From the NCBI GenBank assembly GCA_036274635.1, contig DASUFI010000200.1, positions 1-13,919 on the forward strand: DNA of 13,919 nt. Direction: 5' to 3'. The translations under genes and the position numbers were made by a program. Of this stretch, positions 1 through 7,269 are shown in pieces (positions within the stretch are counted from its first letter, which is position 1; every line of letters begins with the position of its first letter). Below the pieces are notes generated by a model. That model did no database searches and was not told the origin of the DNA. It saw nothing but the letters and a program-made list of their open reading frames with translations. This DNA comes from DASUFI01 sp036274635 (GTDB taxonomy: Bacteria; Planctomycetota; B15-G4).

Positions 1-615
1 GGCCTGCAGCTCGGGCAGCTTGGCCGCGCCGGTGGCCACGCCCAGCGAGCGCGCGCCGTGCGCGGCGGCCACGTCCACGTCGTGCGGCGTGTCGCCCACG
101 ATGACCACGCGCTCGGCCGGCAGGCGCTGGCCGGTGCGCGCCGCGTGTCGCGCGAGGGCCACCGGGAAGAGCTCGCGCCGGTGCACGCCGTCGGTGCCCC
201 ACGCCGCGACGGTGAAGCGCTCCACGCCGAGGCCCGCGGCCTGCAGCTTGAGGCAGCCGGTCTCCGGGTAGTTGCCGGTGAGCAGGCCCACGGCCAGGCG
301 CCCGTCGTGCGCCGCGAGCGCGTCGAGCAGCGCCGTCACGCCCGGGAGCGCGTAGGCCACGCCGCCTTCGCCCAGGCGCTCGGACAGCTTGCGGCCGTAC
401 GCGGCGCGGAAGCGCTCGTGGTGCGCCTCGGCGTCCTCGATGCCGTTGCGCCGGCACAGCGCGCGCCAGAGCTGCGGGTCGAGGCCGCCGCCGAAGCTCA
501 CGCCGTCCGTCTCGAACTCCCGCGCGAAGACCTCGCGCCCGGCCGCCTTGAAGCAGGCCATCGAGGCCCCGCGCGAGAGCAGCAGCGTGCCGTCGATGTC
601 GAAGAGGACCAGCAT
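1..615 (-). CDS. HAD-superfamily hydrolase, phosphoglycolate phosphatase-like (3' end cut)
   Basis: Probable cytosolic Mg-dependent phosphatase acting on a small phosphorylated metabolite; the substrate cannot be told from sequence. The visible 205 residues carry all four HAD motifs. Motif I is FDIDGT, with nucleophile D6 and acid/base D8. Motif II is LLTGN (T113). The motif III lysine is K123 in CLKLQAAGL. Motif IV is VGDTPHDVDVA (D175, D179), followed by the usual ARSLGVATGA. Residues 15-100 form a helical cap between motifs I and II, as in the phosphoglycolate phosphatase/PGMB subfamily. The frame is still open at base 1; homologues usually end about 10-20 residues later, so little is missing. 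The ATG at 615-613 places FDIDGT at residue 5, which is normal. There is no Shine-Dalgarno; a TAGACT hexamer sits exactly 7 nt upstream, suggesting a leaderless mRNA. The gene is divergent from the rhodanese gene. Family is confident, substrate unknown. Confidence 0.9.
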   Translation of the reverse strand, partial: MLVLFDIDGTLLLSRGASMACFKAAGREVFAREFETDGVSFGGGLDPQLWRALCRRNGIEDAEAHHERFRAAYGRKLSERLGEGGVAYALPGVTALLDALAAHDGRLAVGLLTGNYPETGCLKLQAAGLGVERFTVAAWGTDGVHRRELFPVALARHAARTGQRLPAERVVIVGDTPHDVDVAAAHGARSLGVATGAAKLPELQA

Positions 616-622
616 CGGCGCG

Positions 623-628
623 AGTCTA
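623..628 (-). promoter_or_regulatory. Putative -10 box (TAGACT) for leaderless HAD gene
   Basis: On the minus strand TAGACT is followed by 7 nt and then the ATG at 615. A start point about 7 nt after a TANNNT box would fall on the A of the start codon. No convincing -35 hexamer is visible 16-18 bp upstream. The same spacing occurs at the rhodanese and lipoprotein genes, which makes chance less likely. Inferred from pattern only. Confidence 0.5.
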
Positions 629-670
629 GCGCAGCCACGGCGCCGACGTGCTGCCCCGCCGCCGCGCTGG

Positions 671-676
671 TAGTCT
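671..676 (+). promoter_or_regulatory. glpE: Putative -10 box (TAGTCT) for leaderless rhodanese gene
   Basis: TAGTCT is followed by exactly 7 nt and a GTG at 684, so transcription would begin at the start codon. The region upstream of the GTG has no purine-rich ribosome binding site, which agrees with a leaderless message. No clear -35 hexamer. This box supports choosing GTG 684 over the in-frame GTG at 648, which would place the box inside the gene. Confidence 0.5.
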
Positions 677-683
677 GGGCGCC

Positions 684-1001
684 GTGGACGAGATCCCCGA
701 GCTGCCGGTGGACGAGGCGCAGCGCCTGCACGCGGCGCAGGGCGCCACCTTCGTGGACGTGCGCGATCCCGGCAGCCACCTCGCCGCCCACGTGCCGGGC
801 GCCGTGCGCGTCGACGACGCCAGCCTGGCCGAGTTCCTGCGCAGCACGCCGCGCGACCGGCCGCTGGTCGTGTACTGCTACCACGGCCACACCAGCCTCG
901 GCGGCGCGGCCTTCTTCCTCTCGCAGGGCTTCACGCAGGTGTGGTCGATGACCGGCGGCTTCGAGGCCTGGCGCGGCCGCTTCCCGCACGAGTCGGGCTG
1001 A
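684..1001 (+). CDS. glpE: GlpE-like single-domain rhodanese (thiosulfate sulfurtransferase)
   Basis: Cytosolic sulfurtransferase that moves a sulfane sulfur from thiosulfate, through a cysteine persulfide, to an acceptor such as cyanide or a thiol protein. The 105-residue product matches GlpE end to end. It has FVDVRDPGSHLAAHVPGA (residues 23-40), the active loop YCYHGHTS with catalytic C65, and the ending GGFEAWRGRFP. E. coli GlpE has its catalytic cysteine at the same number, a CYHGNSS loop and GGFEAWQRQFP. The GTG at 684 gives this match. An in-frame GTG at 648 would add 12 residues (MLPRRRAGSLGA) that do not resemble GlpE and would overlap the -10 box. The stop shares its A with the ATG of the ankyrin gene (TGATG), so the two are probably translationally coupled. 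There is no glycerol-3-phosphate gene nearby, so the symbol reflects the family and not a glp regulon. Confidence 0.92.
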   Translation: MDEIPELPVDEAQRLHAAQGATFVDVRDPGSHLAAHVPGAVRVDDASLAEFLRSTPRDRPLVVYCYHGHTSLGGAAFFLSQGFTQVWSMTGGFEAWRGRFPHESG

Positions 1002-1996
1002 TGCCGGACGCGCCCGGGGGCCGGGAGCAGCAGCTGGCGGAATTCCTTCGCGCGGTGCAGCGCGGCGACGTCGCTGCCGTGCGCGCGGCGCTCGAGGCCG
1101 ACCCCTCGCTGCGCGATGCGCCGGGACCGCACCCTTTCTGGGGCGGCCGGCCCAACGCCCTGCAGCTCGCCGCGGAGTGGGGCCGGCTGGACGTGCTGCG
1201 CCTGCTGCTCGACGCCGGCGCCAGCGCCGACGCGCAGGGCGACTACGACAGCTGGACTCCGCTGCACCTCGCCCTCGCCAAGGGCCGGCGCGAGGCCGCG
1301 CTGCTCCTGCTCGCCCGCCGCGCCACGCTCGATGCCTTCGCGGCCTGCCTGCTCGACGACGAGGCCGCGCTGGCACGCGTCCTGCGCGAGAATGCGTCAC
1401 GCGCCAACGCCCGCGGCCCCAACGGCGCGACGCCGCTGCACTTCGCGACGACGCCGGGCCTCGTGCGCGCGCTGCTCGCCGCCGGCGCCGACCCGGATGC
1501 GCGCGATCGCCGCGGCAACTCGCCCGGCCGCACGCTGGCCACGCGCGCAGCGCACCACGAGGCCGCGCGCCTGCTGCTCGAGCGAACCGGCGAGCGCGAC
1601 CTGTGGCTCGCGGCCGCACTCGACGACCTGACCGCGGCCGCCGACCTGCTGGACGCCGATCCGGCCGCGCGCGACCGCCGCACGACGCTCGACGACTGCC
1701 TCGGCTTCTACAGCGGCGGCGCGCCCCTGCACGTGGCCGCCGACAGCGGCAGCGAGCGCGTCGCCGCGCTGCTGCTGGAGCGCGGCGCGGACGCCAACGC
1801 CCGCTCGCTCATCGGCCACACGCCCCTGCACGCGGCGGCGGCCGCGGGGCAGGAGGACGTGGCCTCGCTGCTGCTGCTGCGCGGCGCGGACATCGCAGCG
1901 CGCGACGACAAGCACCACGCCACGCCGCTGGACTGGGCCCGCTTCCAGCAGCGCGACGACATGGTGGCCTGGCTGCGCGAGCGCGGCGCGAGCTGA
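1001..1996 (+). CDS. Ankyrin-repeat protein
   Basis: A 331-residue soluble protein made almost wholly of ankyrin repeats, a protein-binding scaffold with no enzymatic domain visible. There is no signal peptide or membrane segment, so a cytosolic location is expected. Clear repeats include NALQLAAEWGRLDVLRLLLD (residues 52-71), TPLHLALAKGRREAALLLL (86-104), ATPLHFATT (143-151), APLHVAADSGSERVAALLLE (241-260), TPLHAAAAAGQEDVASLLLL (274-293) and a final TPLDWARF (308-315). Degenerate repeats fill 105-135, 170-195 and 200-225, giving about eight or nine. The ATG at 1001 overlaps the rhodanese stop by one base; an upstream in-frame ATG (941) would lie inside the rhodanese gene and is disfavoured. 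The partner is unknown. The overlap suggests the rhodanese and ankyrin protein are made together. The gene ends 12 bp from the convergent beta-helix gene. Confidence 0.9.
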   Translation: MPDAPGGREQQLAEFLRAVQRGDVAAVRAALEADPSLRDAPGPHPFWGGRPNALQLAAEWGRLDVLRLLLDAGASADAQGDYDSWTPLHLALAKGRREAALLLLARRATLDAFAACLLDDEAALARVLRENASRANARGPNGATPLHFATTPGLVRALLAAGADPDARDRRGNSPGRTLATRAAHHEAARLLLERTGERDLWLAAALDDLTAAADLLDADPAARDRRTTLDDCLGFYSGGAPLHVAADSGSERVAALLLERGADANARSLIGHTPLHAAAAAGQEDVASLLLLRGADIAARDDKHHATPLDWARFQQRDDMVAWLRERGAS

Positions 1997-2008
1997 GGCG
2001 GCGCCGCG

Positions 2009-3718
2009 TCACTTCACCGTGGCGCTCACCGCGTTCGTGGCGCTGAAGCCGTACGGCGCCGACACGTCCATGAACCACGCCTGCAGGTACAGCACGAGCT
2101 GGCTGGGCATGAAGGACGGCAGCACGGAGGGCGCGGTGAGCGAGCCGCTCCCGTCCGTCGTCAGCCCGACGCCCAGCGCCGGGAAGGGCACCATCACGCC
2201 GCCCTTGAAGGGCGCGCCGGTCGCCACGTTGCCGATGAAGAGGAAGCCGAAGGCGAACGGCCGCGTGCCCGTGATGCGCAACCCCATCGCGAGGCCGGGC
2301 GTCAGGCTGCCGAAGCCGACGAGCAGCGGCGACCACGGGCCGCCCAGCGCATGCCCCAGGTTGCCCCAGCGCGAGAACTCGAAGGCCCCGCGGTCGACGA
2401 CGGGCGCCGTCTGGCCCGGCAGGTCCGGCGTGTCGGGATCGTCCTCGAAGCGCCCCACGAGCCGCAGGTCGAGCGGACAGGGCTCGAGCGCGTCGTGGTC
2501 GTGGTCGGCGTCCTGGCTGTCCGCCGGCACCCCGGCGTTGCTGGCGCTGTCGATCGCCGGCGAGCCTGGCTGCACGAAGCAGACGTCGTCCATGGTGCCG
2601 GCGACGCCGTCGGGCCCGAGCGCGTCGACGAAGAGCGGATCGAGGTCCAGGTTGCCGCCGCCCGGGAACTGGCCCGCCCAGCCCTGGAAGAGGCACTGCA
2701 GCAGCTGCACGCTGCCGCCCGTCGCGTCCAGCTCCATCTGTCCCTGCGAGACGGCCTGCGCGACGTCGCCCCACAGGATGGAGTTGCGGATGACCAGGGT
2801 GGCTCCCTCCTCCGAGAGCGCGCCGCCGCTCGAGGCGTTCGCGACCGAGACGTTGCCGGTGAAGGTGCAGTCGAACACCTTGAGCGAGCCGTTCAGCGCG
2901 TGGATGGCCCCGCCGCCGCCGGTGGTCAGGCTGGTGCGGTTGCCGGAGAAGAGGCAGCCGTACAGGGTCGCGGTCGAGCTCACGAGCTGCAGCGCGCCGC
3001 CGAAGTCGTAGCCCGTGTTGCCGGAGAAGACCGAGTTGCGCAGGTCGAGCACGTGGTCGTGGTTGGTCTTGATCGCGCCCGGGCCGAAGCCGCCGCGGTT
3101 GTCGGCGAACAGGCAGGTGTCCACGACGGTCGTGCCGGGCTGCCCGCACAGCAGCGCGCCGGTGGCGCCGGAGTTCTGCAGGAAGGCGCAGGCGCGCAGC
3201 GTGATGCTGCCGCCCTGCACCCGCAGGCCGCCCGGCAGCAGCGACGCGAACGGGTCGCCGTGGCCGCCGCGGATGATGAAGCCATCGAGCACCGTGCCCG
3301 GCCCGGTGCCCGCGGCCAGCAGCAGGCTGTGCGAGTTGTCCACCCAGTGCGCCTCGCCCAGCGCGTCGTCGCCGAGCAGGTCGCCGGAGAGCACGACGAG
3401 GTGCGTGGCCGGATCGCGCTGCGCCAGCGTGAGCTCGTTGCCCGCGAAGCCGCCGTAGACGCCGACGCCGTCCGGCAGCAGGAACCTGGCATCCGGATCG
3501 AGCCCGCCCGCCGCCGGCGTGTAGGCGCCCTTGGCCACCCAGACCTGGTCACCCGCCTGCGCCGCCGCGAGCGCCGGCACCAGCTCGGGGAAGGCGTCGG
3601 CCCACGAGCTGCCGTCCGCCGCGCCGCCGGCCCCCGCCCGCACGTGCAGCACGTCCTGGCTCGCGGCGTGCCCGCCGCACAGGACGAGCGCACACAGCAC
3701 GAGCCGCGCGTCCCGCAT
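2009..3718 (-). CDS. Secreted right-handed beta-helix protein, choice-of-anchor-Q type, with extra C-terminal domain
   Basis: An exported 569-residue surface or extracellular protein with no catalytic residues that I can assign. Residues 1-20 are a signal peptide (hydrophobic LVLCALVLC, cleavage likely at HAAS/QD). Residues 36-66 hold DGSSWADAFPELVPALAAA and GDQVWVAKGAYTP, the usual opening of bacterial parallel beta-helix proteins of this class. Residues 140-345 are helix coils with repeated CxFxxN-type turns (CAFLQNSGA, CLFADNRG, SVFSGNTG, CLFSGNRTS, CTFTGNVS). Residues 385-448 carry GSPAID, DLRLVG and VDRGAFEF, the choice-of-anchor-Q-like ending. Residues 452-569 are a further beta-rich domain ending GFSATNAVSATVK, shared with the FG-GAP protein at 7270-9870. 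The ATG at 3718 is preferred; a GTG one codon upstream is possible. It starts 9 bp after the propeller gene's stop without a strong ribosome binding site, so coupled translation in an operon is likely. Confidence 0.85.
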   Translation of the reverse strand: MRDARLVLCALVLCGGHAASQDVLHVRAGAGGAADGSSWADAFPELVPALAAAQAGDQVWVAKGAYTPAAGGLDPDARFLLPDGVGVYGGFAGNELTLAQRDPATHLVVLSGDLLGDDALGEAHWVDNSHSLLLAAGTGPGTVLDGFIIRGGHGDPFASLLPGGLRVQGGSITLRACAFLQNSGATGALLCGQPGTTVVDTCLFADNRGGFGPGAIKTNHDHVLDLRNSVFSGNTGYDFGGALQLVSSTATLYGCLFSGNRTSLTTGGGGAIHALNGSLKVFDCTFTGNVSVANASSGGALSEEGATLVIRNSILWGDVAQAVSQGQMELDATGGSVQLLQCLFQGWAGQFPGGGNLDLDPLFVDALGPDGVAGTMDDVCFVQPGSPAIDSASNAGVPADSQDADHDHDALEPCPLDLRLVGRFEDDPDTPDLPGQTAPVVDRGAFEFSRWGNLGHALGGPWSPLLVGFGSLTPGLAMGLRITGTRPFAFGFLFIGNVATGAPFKGGVMVPFPALGVGLTTDGSGSLTAPSVLPSFMPSQLVLYLQAWFMDVSAPYGFSATNAVSATVK

Positions 3719-3727
3719 CACGCTGGC

Positions 3728-5407
3728 CTACGGTCCAGGCGGCGGCTCGAAGATCAGCGGGTTCTTCACCTTGACCGTGATGGACAGCGTCTTGGTCTTG
3801 ATGCCGTCGCTCACATGGAACTTCGGGTGCGCCGTGCCGATGTTGTCGAAGGTCGGCGTCCACACGAACTCGTTGGTCTTCGCATCGAAGCTGGCGCCGC
3901 CCGCCTCGTTGAACGGGTACTTGTCCGTGTTGACCGTGATGGTCAGCGGGTCGCCGTCGAAGTCCGTGGCCAGGATCGGGATGCGCGTCTCGAAGCCCAC
4001 CAGCGCCTGCACCGGCTTCACCTTGAAGGGCTTGGGCGGCTTGTTCTTGAGCGGGTCGACATCGGCCGCCACGACCTTGAGCGTGGTGGTGAACTTCTTC
4101 GGCTTGGTCGAGCCGTCGTCCACGATGAGCTTGCACGGGTACTTGCCGATGGCCAGCGAGCCGTCGTACTCGAGCGTGCGGATCAGGTTGCCGAAGCCGT
4201 CGTCCAGCTCCTGGAAGACGACGCCGGTGGGCAGCGGGACGTCCGGGTTCACCGTGACGATCAGGTCCGAGGGCAGCTTCTCGATGTCCGACACGATGAC
4301 GGGAATCGACAGCGGCTGGCCCTCCACCGCGATGGCCGTGTAGGGCGAGGCCTTGGGCACCGGGTTCTTGAAGCTGCTCAGGTCGGGCGGCTCGCTGCCG
4401 ATGGCCAGCGCGAGGAAGTCGCTGCCCGGGAGGCTCAGCAGCGGGTCGGTGCCCTCGACGTTCTTGAACAGCAGGCCGTCATCGCGCACCGCGAAGGTGT
4501 CGTCGCCCTTGGCGGCCACCGCGAGGAAGTCCTGGTCGCCCAGACCGTCGCCCGCGTAGTCCACCAGCGGCGTCAGCACGGAGCCGGCCGTGAAGACCGA
4601 GCCATCGGCGCGCAGCACGCGCCAGTTGCCGTTGGCCACCGCGAGCGAGGTGTAGAAGAGGGCGAGCGAGGGGATGACCGGCGGAGAGCCCAAGGGGGGG
4701 AAGGGCAGCGCCGCCACCTGGGTGCCGCCGGGCGGGCCGGTGCCGTCGGCGGCCGCGATGTCCGCCAGCGGCACCTTCCACAGCTCGCCGTCGGCGCGCA
4801 GCACGAACAGGTCCCCGTTCAACGTGTCGACGGCGATGTCGATCCAGATCGTGGTGGCGAAGGTGCCGTCGGCCGGATCCCCGCCGGGCTGCGACGCCAC
4901 GAACTTGGCCTTCGCGGTCGTGGTCGTGCCGCTGAACACCGAGCCGTCCGAGCGCAACGCGAAGACCGTGTCCGCCGCCGCGTCGGTGTTCACCGCGAGC
5001 TTGCTGAAGAAGAAGACGTCGCGCGGGTAGGTGACGACGTCGACGCCGTTGCTGTTCAGCAGACCTTCCTGGCGCAGCGCGTGCACGGCGTTGACCGAGG
5101 CGGCGAGGCCATGCCAGGTGAAGATGTTGAAGCCGTCCGTCGCCATGTTGAACTGGTACAGCTTCTTGCCGTTCTTGAAGAGCTTGCCATCGCGGCGCAG
5201 GGCGAAGCGGTCGGGGCCGGCGACGGCCAGGGCCGTCCACGTCTCGAACTCGCCCTCCCCCGTGCTCGAGTCGAAGCTCGACGGCATCGAGTCCAGCACG
5301 GTGCCGTTGATGGACAGCTTGCCGTGGAGGTTGAGGGCGTAGATGAAGTCCTGCGCGGCGGCCGGCGCGGCGAGCGCGAGGAGCAGGGCGAAGGTGCGGC
5401 ACAGCAT
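3728..5407 (-). CDS. Secreted seven-repeat beta-propeller protein with two C-terminal Ig/cadherin-like domains
   Basis: A 559-residue exported protein, probably adhesive or ligand-binding; no enzyme motif seen. Residues 1-18 are a signal peptide ending APAAA/QD. Residues 20-340 contain seven copies of an ALRxDGxLFxxG unit, near residues 23, 69, 110, 150, 202, 264 and 306 (for example FALRRDGKLFKNG, FALRSDGSVFSG, VLRADGELWKV). These alternate with seven LAV strands (WTALAVAG, WHGLAAS, SKLAVNTD, WIDIAVD, YTSLAVANG, DFLAVAA, DFLALAIG). The pattern resembles tectonin/RCC1-type propellers. Residues 341-448 and 449-549 look like two Ig/cadherin-like domains; the second has ATDFDGDPLTITV and FVWTPTFDNIGT. 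The start chosen is the ATG at 5407, directly before the signal peptide, with GGAG 7 nt upstream; an in-frame longer form would add 22 arginine- and proline-rich residues. It is first in a likely operon with the beta-helix gene. It lacks the C-terminal domain of its neighbours. Confidence 0.82.
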   Translation of the reverse strand: MLCRTFALLLALAAPAAAQDFIYALNLHGKLSINGTVLDSMPSSFDSSTGEGEFETWTALAVAGPDRFALRRDGKLFKNGKKLYQFNMATDGFNIFTWHGLAASVNAVHALRQEGLLNSNGVDVVTYPRDVFFFSKLAVNTDAAADTVFALRSDGSVFSGTTTTAKAKFVASQPGGDPADGTFATTIWIDIAVDTLNGDLFVLRADGELWKVPLADIAAADGTGPPGGTQVAALPFPPLGSPPVIPSLALFYTSLAVANGNWRVLRADGSVFTAGSVLTPLVDYAGDGLGDQDFLAVAAKGDDTFAVRDDGLLFKNVEGTDPLLSLPGSDFLALAIGSEPPDLSSFKNPVPKASPYTAIAVEGQPLSIPVIVSDIEKLPSDLIVTVNPDVPLPTGVVFQELDDGFGNLIRTLEYDGSLAIGKYPCKLIVDDGSTKPKKFTTTLKVVAADVDPLKNKPPKPFKVKPVQALVGFETRIPILATDFDGDPLTITVNTDKYPFNEAGGASFDAKTNEFVWTPTFDNIGTAHPKFHVSDGIKTKTLSITVKVKNPLIFEPPPGP

Positions 5408-5414
5408 GGGTGGT

Positions 5415-5418
5415 CTCC
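5415..5418 (-). promoter_or_regulatory. Ribosome binding site (GGAG) of the propeller gene
   Basis: GGAG on the minus strand lies 7 nt before the ATG at 5407. It decides the start in favour of the signal-peptide methionine over the longer in-frame form. It contrasts with the absence of such a site at several other genes here. Confidence 0.65.
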
Positions 5419-5471
5419 GGAATCGGTCGCGCCCCGGAACCGTCGGTGGCCGGTGCCGGGGCGAATGAGTC

Positions 5472-5477
5472 ATGTTA
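5472..5477 (-). promoter_or_regulatory. Candidate extended -10 (TGC-TAACAT) for the secreted-protein operon
   Basis: In the 258-bp divergent gap between 5407 and 5666, the minus strand reads TTGCTAACAT, a TANNNT box with the TGN extension. A start about 7 nt downstream would leave a leader of roughly 57 nt that includes the GGAG site. No -35 hexamer is evident. A second minus-strand TAGACT at 5568-5563 is an alternative. The rest of this gap holds nothing else I can name. Confidence 0.35.
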
Positions 5478-5648
5478 GCAAGCCGGGGCGGCCGGGTGGC
5501 AGGTGGGCTCGCGCGTCGTCGCGGGAGCCACGGACTCGCGCTGCCCGGATCAGCGCCCGGGGAGTCTAGTGCGAGCGCGTGGCGCTCGCTGACGAAGACC
5601 CCGCCGAGGCCGCGACGCGGGCCCGTGCGTGGCGCGCGGCGCAGTTCC

Positions 5649-5654
5649 TACACT
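5649..5654 (+). promoter_or_regulatory. Candidate -10 box (TACACT) for the MFS gene
   Basis: TACACT ends 11 nt before the ATG at 5666, so a start 7 nt downstream of the box would leave a leader of only about 4 nt. No ribosome binding site is visible, which fits a near-leaderless message. It favours ATG 5666 over the in-frame GTG at 5579. No good -35 hexamer. Weak on its own; the similar boxes at three other genes give it some weight. Confidence 0.35.
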
Positions 5655-5665
5655 CCGACCGCGAC

Positions 5666-7222
5666 ATGTCCGCTCACAGCAACACGGCCGCCCCAGCGAC
5701 CGCGGCCCGCACCGCGTCGCGCGCCGCCCGCATCGCGCTGGCCGTCCTCGTCGCGGTCTACTTCCTCAACTGGGTCGACCGGCACATCCTGTCGATCCTG
5801 GCCGAGCGCATCCGCGCCGACCTCGGTATCGCCGACGCGGACCTCGGCTTCCTCTACGGCACGGCCTTCGCCGTCTTCTACGCGGTGTGCGGCATCCCGC
5901 TCGCGCGGCTCGCCGACGCCACCGACCGGCGGCGCCTCATGGCCGTGTGCCTGCTGCTGTGGTCCGCCGCCACCTGCGCGTCGGCCTTCGCCGGCAGCTT
6001 CGCGGGCCTGGCCGGCGCGCGCGTGCTGGTCGGCATCGGCGAGGCAGGCGCTGCGCCCGCGGCCTACTCGCTGCTCGCCGACTGGTTCCCGCGCGCGCAG
6101 CGCGCGACGGCGCTGGCCATCTACAACGCCGGCATCTACCTCGGCATCGGCGCAGCCACGCTCGCGGGCGGCCTCGTCGTCGCGCGCTGGGACGAGGGCT
6201 TCGCTCACGGCGCGCCGCTCGGCCTGCACGGCTGGCAGGCGGCCTTCCTGCTCGTCGGCCTGCCCGGCCTGCTGCTCGCCGCCGCCGTCCTCGCGCTGCG
6301 CGAGCCGCCGCGCGGCGCGCAGGACGGAGCCATCGCCTCCGCGCCTCGCGTCGGCTCCGCCTTCCTCGGCGACGTGCTCGGCATGCTGCCGCCCGTCCTC
6401 CTGCTCCAGCTCGTCGCGTCGCGCGCCGCGCGCGCCGCTGCGCTCAACGCCGCCGCCGCCGCCGCGCTCGCCGCCGGCGCGTGGGCCTTGACGCTCGCCT
6501 TCGGCAACCCCGCGCAATGGATCGGCCTCGCGCTCGGCCTGTACGCCTTCTGCTGCTGGGGCCAGCGGCTCGCAGACCGCGATCCGCCCGCCTTCGCTCA
6601 ACTCTTCCGCACGCCCGCGCTGACGTGGACCTCGCTCGGCTTCGCCTTCCACTCCCTGCGCGGCTACGGCCTGCTCTTCTGGATGGCGCCCTTCTTCGTG
6701 CGCGTGCACGGCGAGGGCGAGGCGACGGTGGGCGCGCGCCTGGGCCTCCTGAATGGGCTCGGCGGCGCGGCCGGCGTCGTGCTCGGCGGCTGGCTCGCCG
6801 ACCGCTGGCGCGCGCGGCATCCCTGTGGCCGGCTCTACTTCTCCATGGCCGTCGCCATCCTGCCCGTCGCGATCGCGGTGCCCATGCTGCTCACCACCGA
6901 CACCGCCCTCGCCTACGCCCTCTACGCCCCCTTCTCCCTCGTGGTCGCGATGTGGATGGGCGCGGGCGGCGCCACCGTCACCGACCTCGTTCCGCCGCGC
7001 CTGCGCGCCACCGCCACGGCCGGCTACCTCTTCCTCATCACCATGATCGGCCTCGGCCTCGGGCCCTTCCTCATCGGCCGCCTCTCCGAGGCCTTCGGCA
7101 GCCTGCGCCCGGCACTCCTCTGCGCGCTGGGCGCCGAGGCCCTGGCCGTGCTGTGCCTGCTGCGCGCCGCGCACACGCTGGAGCGCGACGAGGCGCGGGC
7201 CCGCGCCGACACCGCGCATTGA
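5666..7222 (+). CDS. Spinster-like major facilitator superfamily transporter
   Basis: A 518-residue inner-membrane transporter with about 12 hydrophobic segments, related by motif to the Spinster family. The substrate is unknown: eukaryotic Spinster proteins move sphingolipids or lysolipids, and bacterial ones are mostly uncharacterised. Visible signatures are YFLNWVDRHILSILAERIR (residues 32-50), GFLYGTAFAVFYAVCGIPLA (61-80) leading into the motif A-like RLADATDRRR (81-90), GIGEAGAAPAAYSLLADWFP (123-142) and AIYNAGIYLG (151-160). A second motif A-like GGWLADRWRA marks the C-terminal half. An alanine-rich segment with seven or more consecutive alanine codons lies near residues 255-275, before TM7. 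The ATG at 5666 gives a normal short N-terminus; an in-frame GTG at 5579 would add 29 unlikely residues. The gene is divergent from the propeller operon and followed after 47 bp by the FG-GAP gene, which has its own ribosome binding site. Confidence 0.88.
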   Translation: MSAHSNTAAPATAARTASRAARIALAVLVAVYFLNWVDRHILSILAERIRADLGIADADLGFLYGTAFAVFYAVCGIPLARLADATDRRRLMAVCLLLWSAATCASAFAGSFAGLAGARVLVGIGEAGAAPAAYSLLADWFPRAQRATALAIYNAGIYLGIGAATLAGGLVVARWDEGFAHGAPLGLHGWQAAFLLVGLPGLLLAAAVLALREPPRGAQDGAIASAPRVGSAFLGDVLGMLPPVLLLQLVASRAARAAALNAAAAAALAAGAWALTLAFGNPAQWIGLALGLYAFCCWGQRLADRDPPAFAQLFRTPALTWTSLGFAFHSLRGYGLLFWMAPFFVRVHGEGEATVGARLGLLNGLGGAAGVVLGGWLADRWRARHPCGRLYFSMAVAILPVAIAVPMLLTTDTALAYALYAPFSLVVAMWMGAGGATVTDLVPPRLRATATAGYLFLITMIGLGLGPFLIGRLSEAFGSLRPALLCALGAEALAVLCLLRAAHTLERDEARARADTAH

Positions 7223-7254
7223 CGGCCCGGGCGACCTCGACGACGATTCACGAC

Positions 7255-7258
7255 CGGA
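7255..7258 (+). promoter_or_regulatory. Ribosome binding site (GGAG) of the FG-GAP gene
   Basis: GGAG sits 11 nt before the ATG at 7270, with an overlapping purine run (AGGTG) closer in. It fixes the start at the methionine of a clear signal peptide. The frame is open far upstream through the MFS gene, so this site matters for rejecting a fusion reading. Confidence 0.55.
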
Positions 7259-7269
7259 GCAGGTGTCCA

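Noticed and set aside
648..683. Longer rhodanese start at GTG 648
   Set aside because: It would add 12 residues unlike GlpE and include the TAGTCT box; GTG 684 gives the standard GlpE length with catalytic Cys at residue 65.
2351..5569. A 1072-codon open frame on the plus strand, antisense to the two secreted-protein genes
   Set aside because: It is rich in R, V, E, A and H without domain order, and covers two genes on the other strand that have signal peptides and clear folds. In DNA this GC-rich, antisense frames lack stops by composition alone.
5629..7269. The FG-GAP frame stays open upstream through the whole MFS gene, suggesting a fusion
   Set aside because: The upstream part is arginine-rich out-of-frame translation of a clear transporter gene. 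A signal peptide and ribosome binding site mark the true start at 7270.
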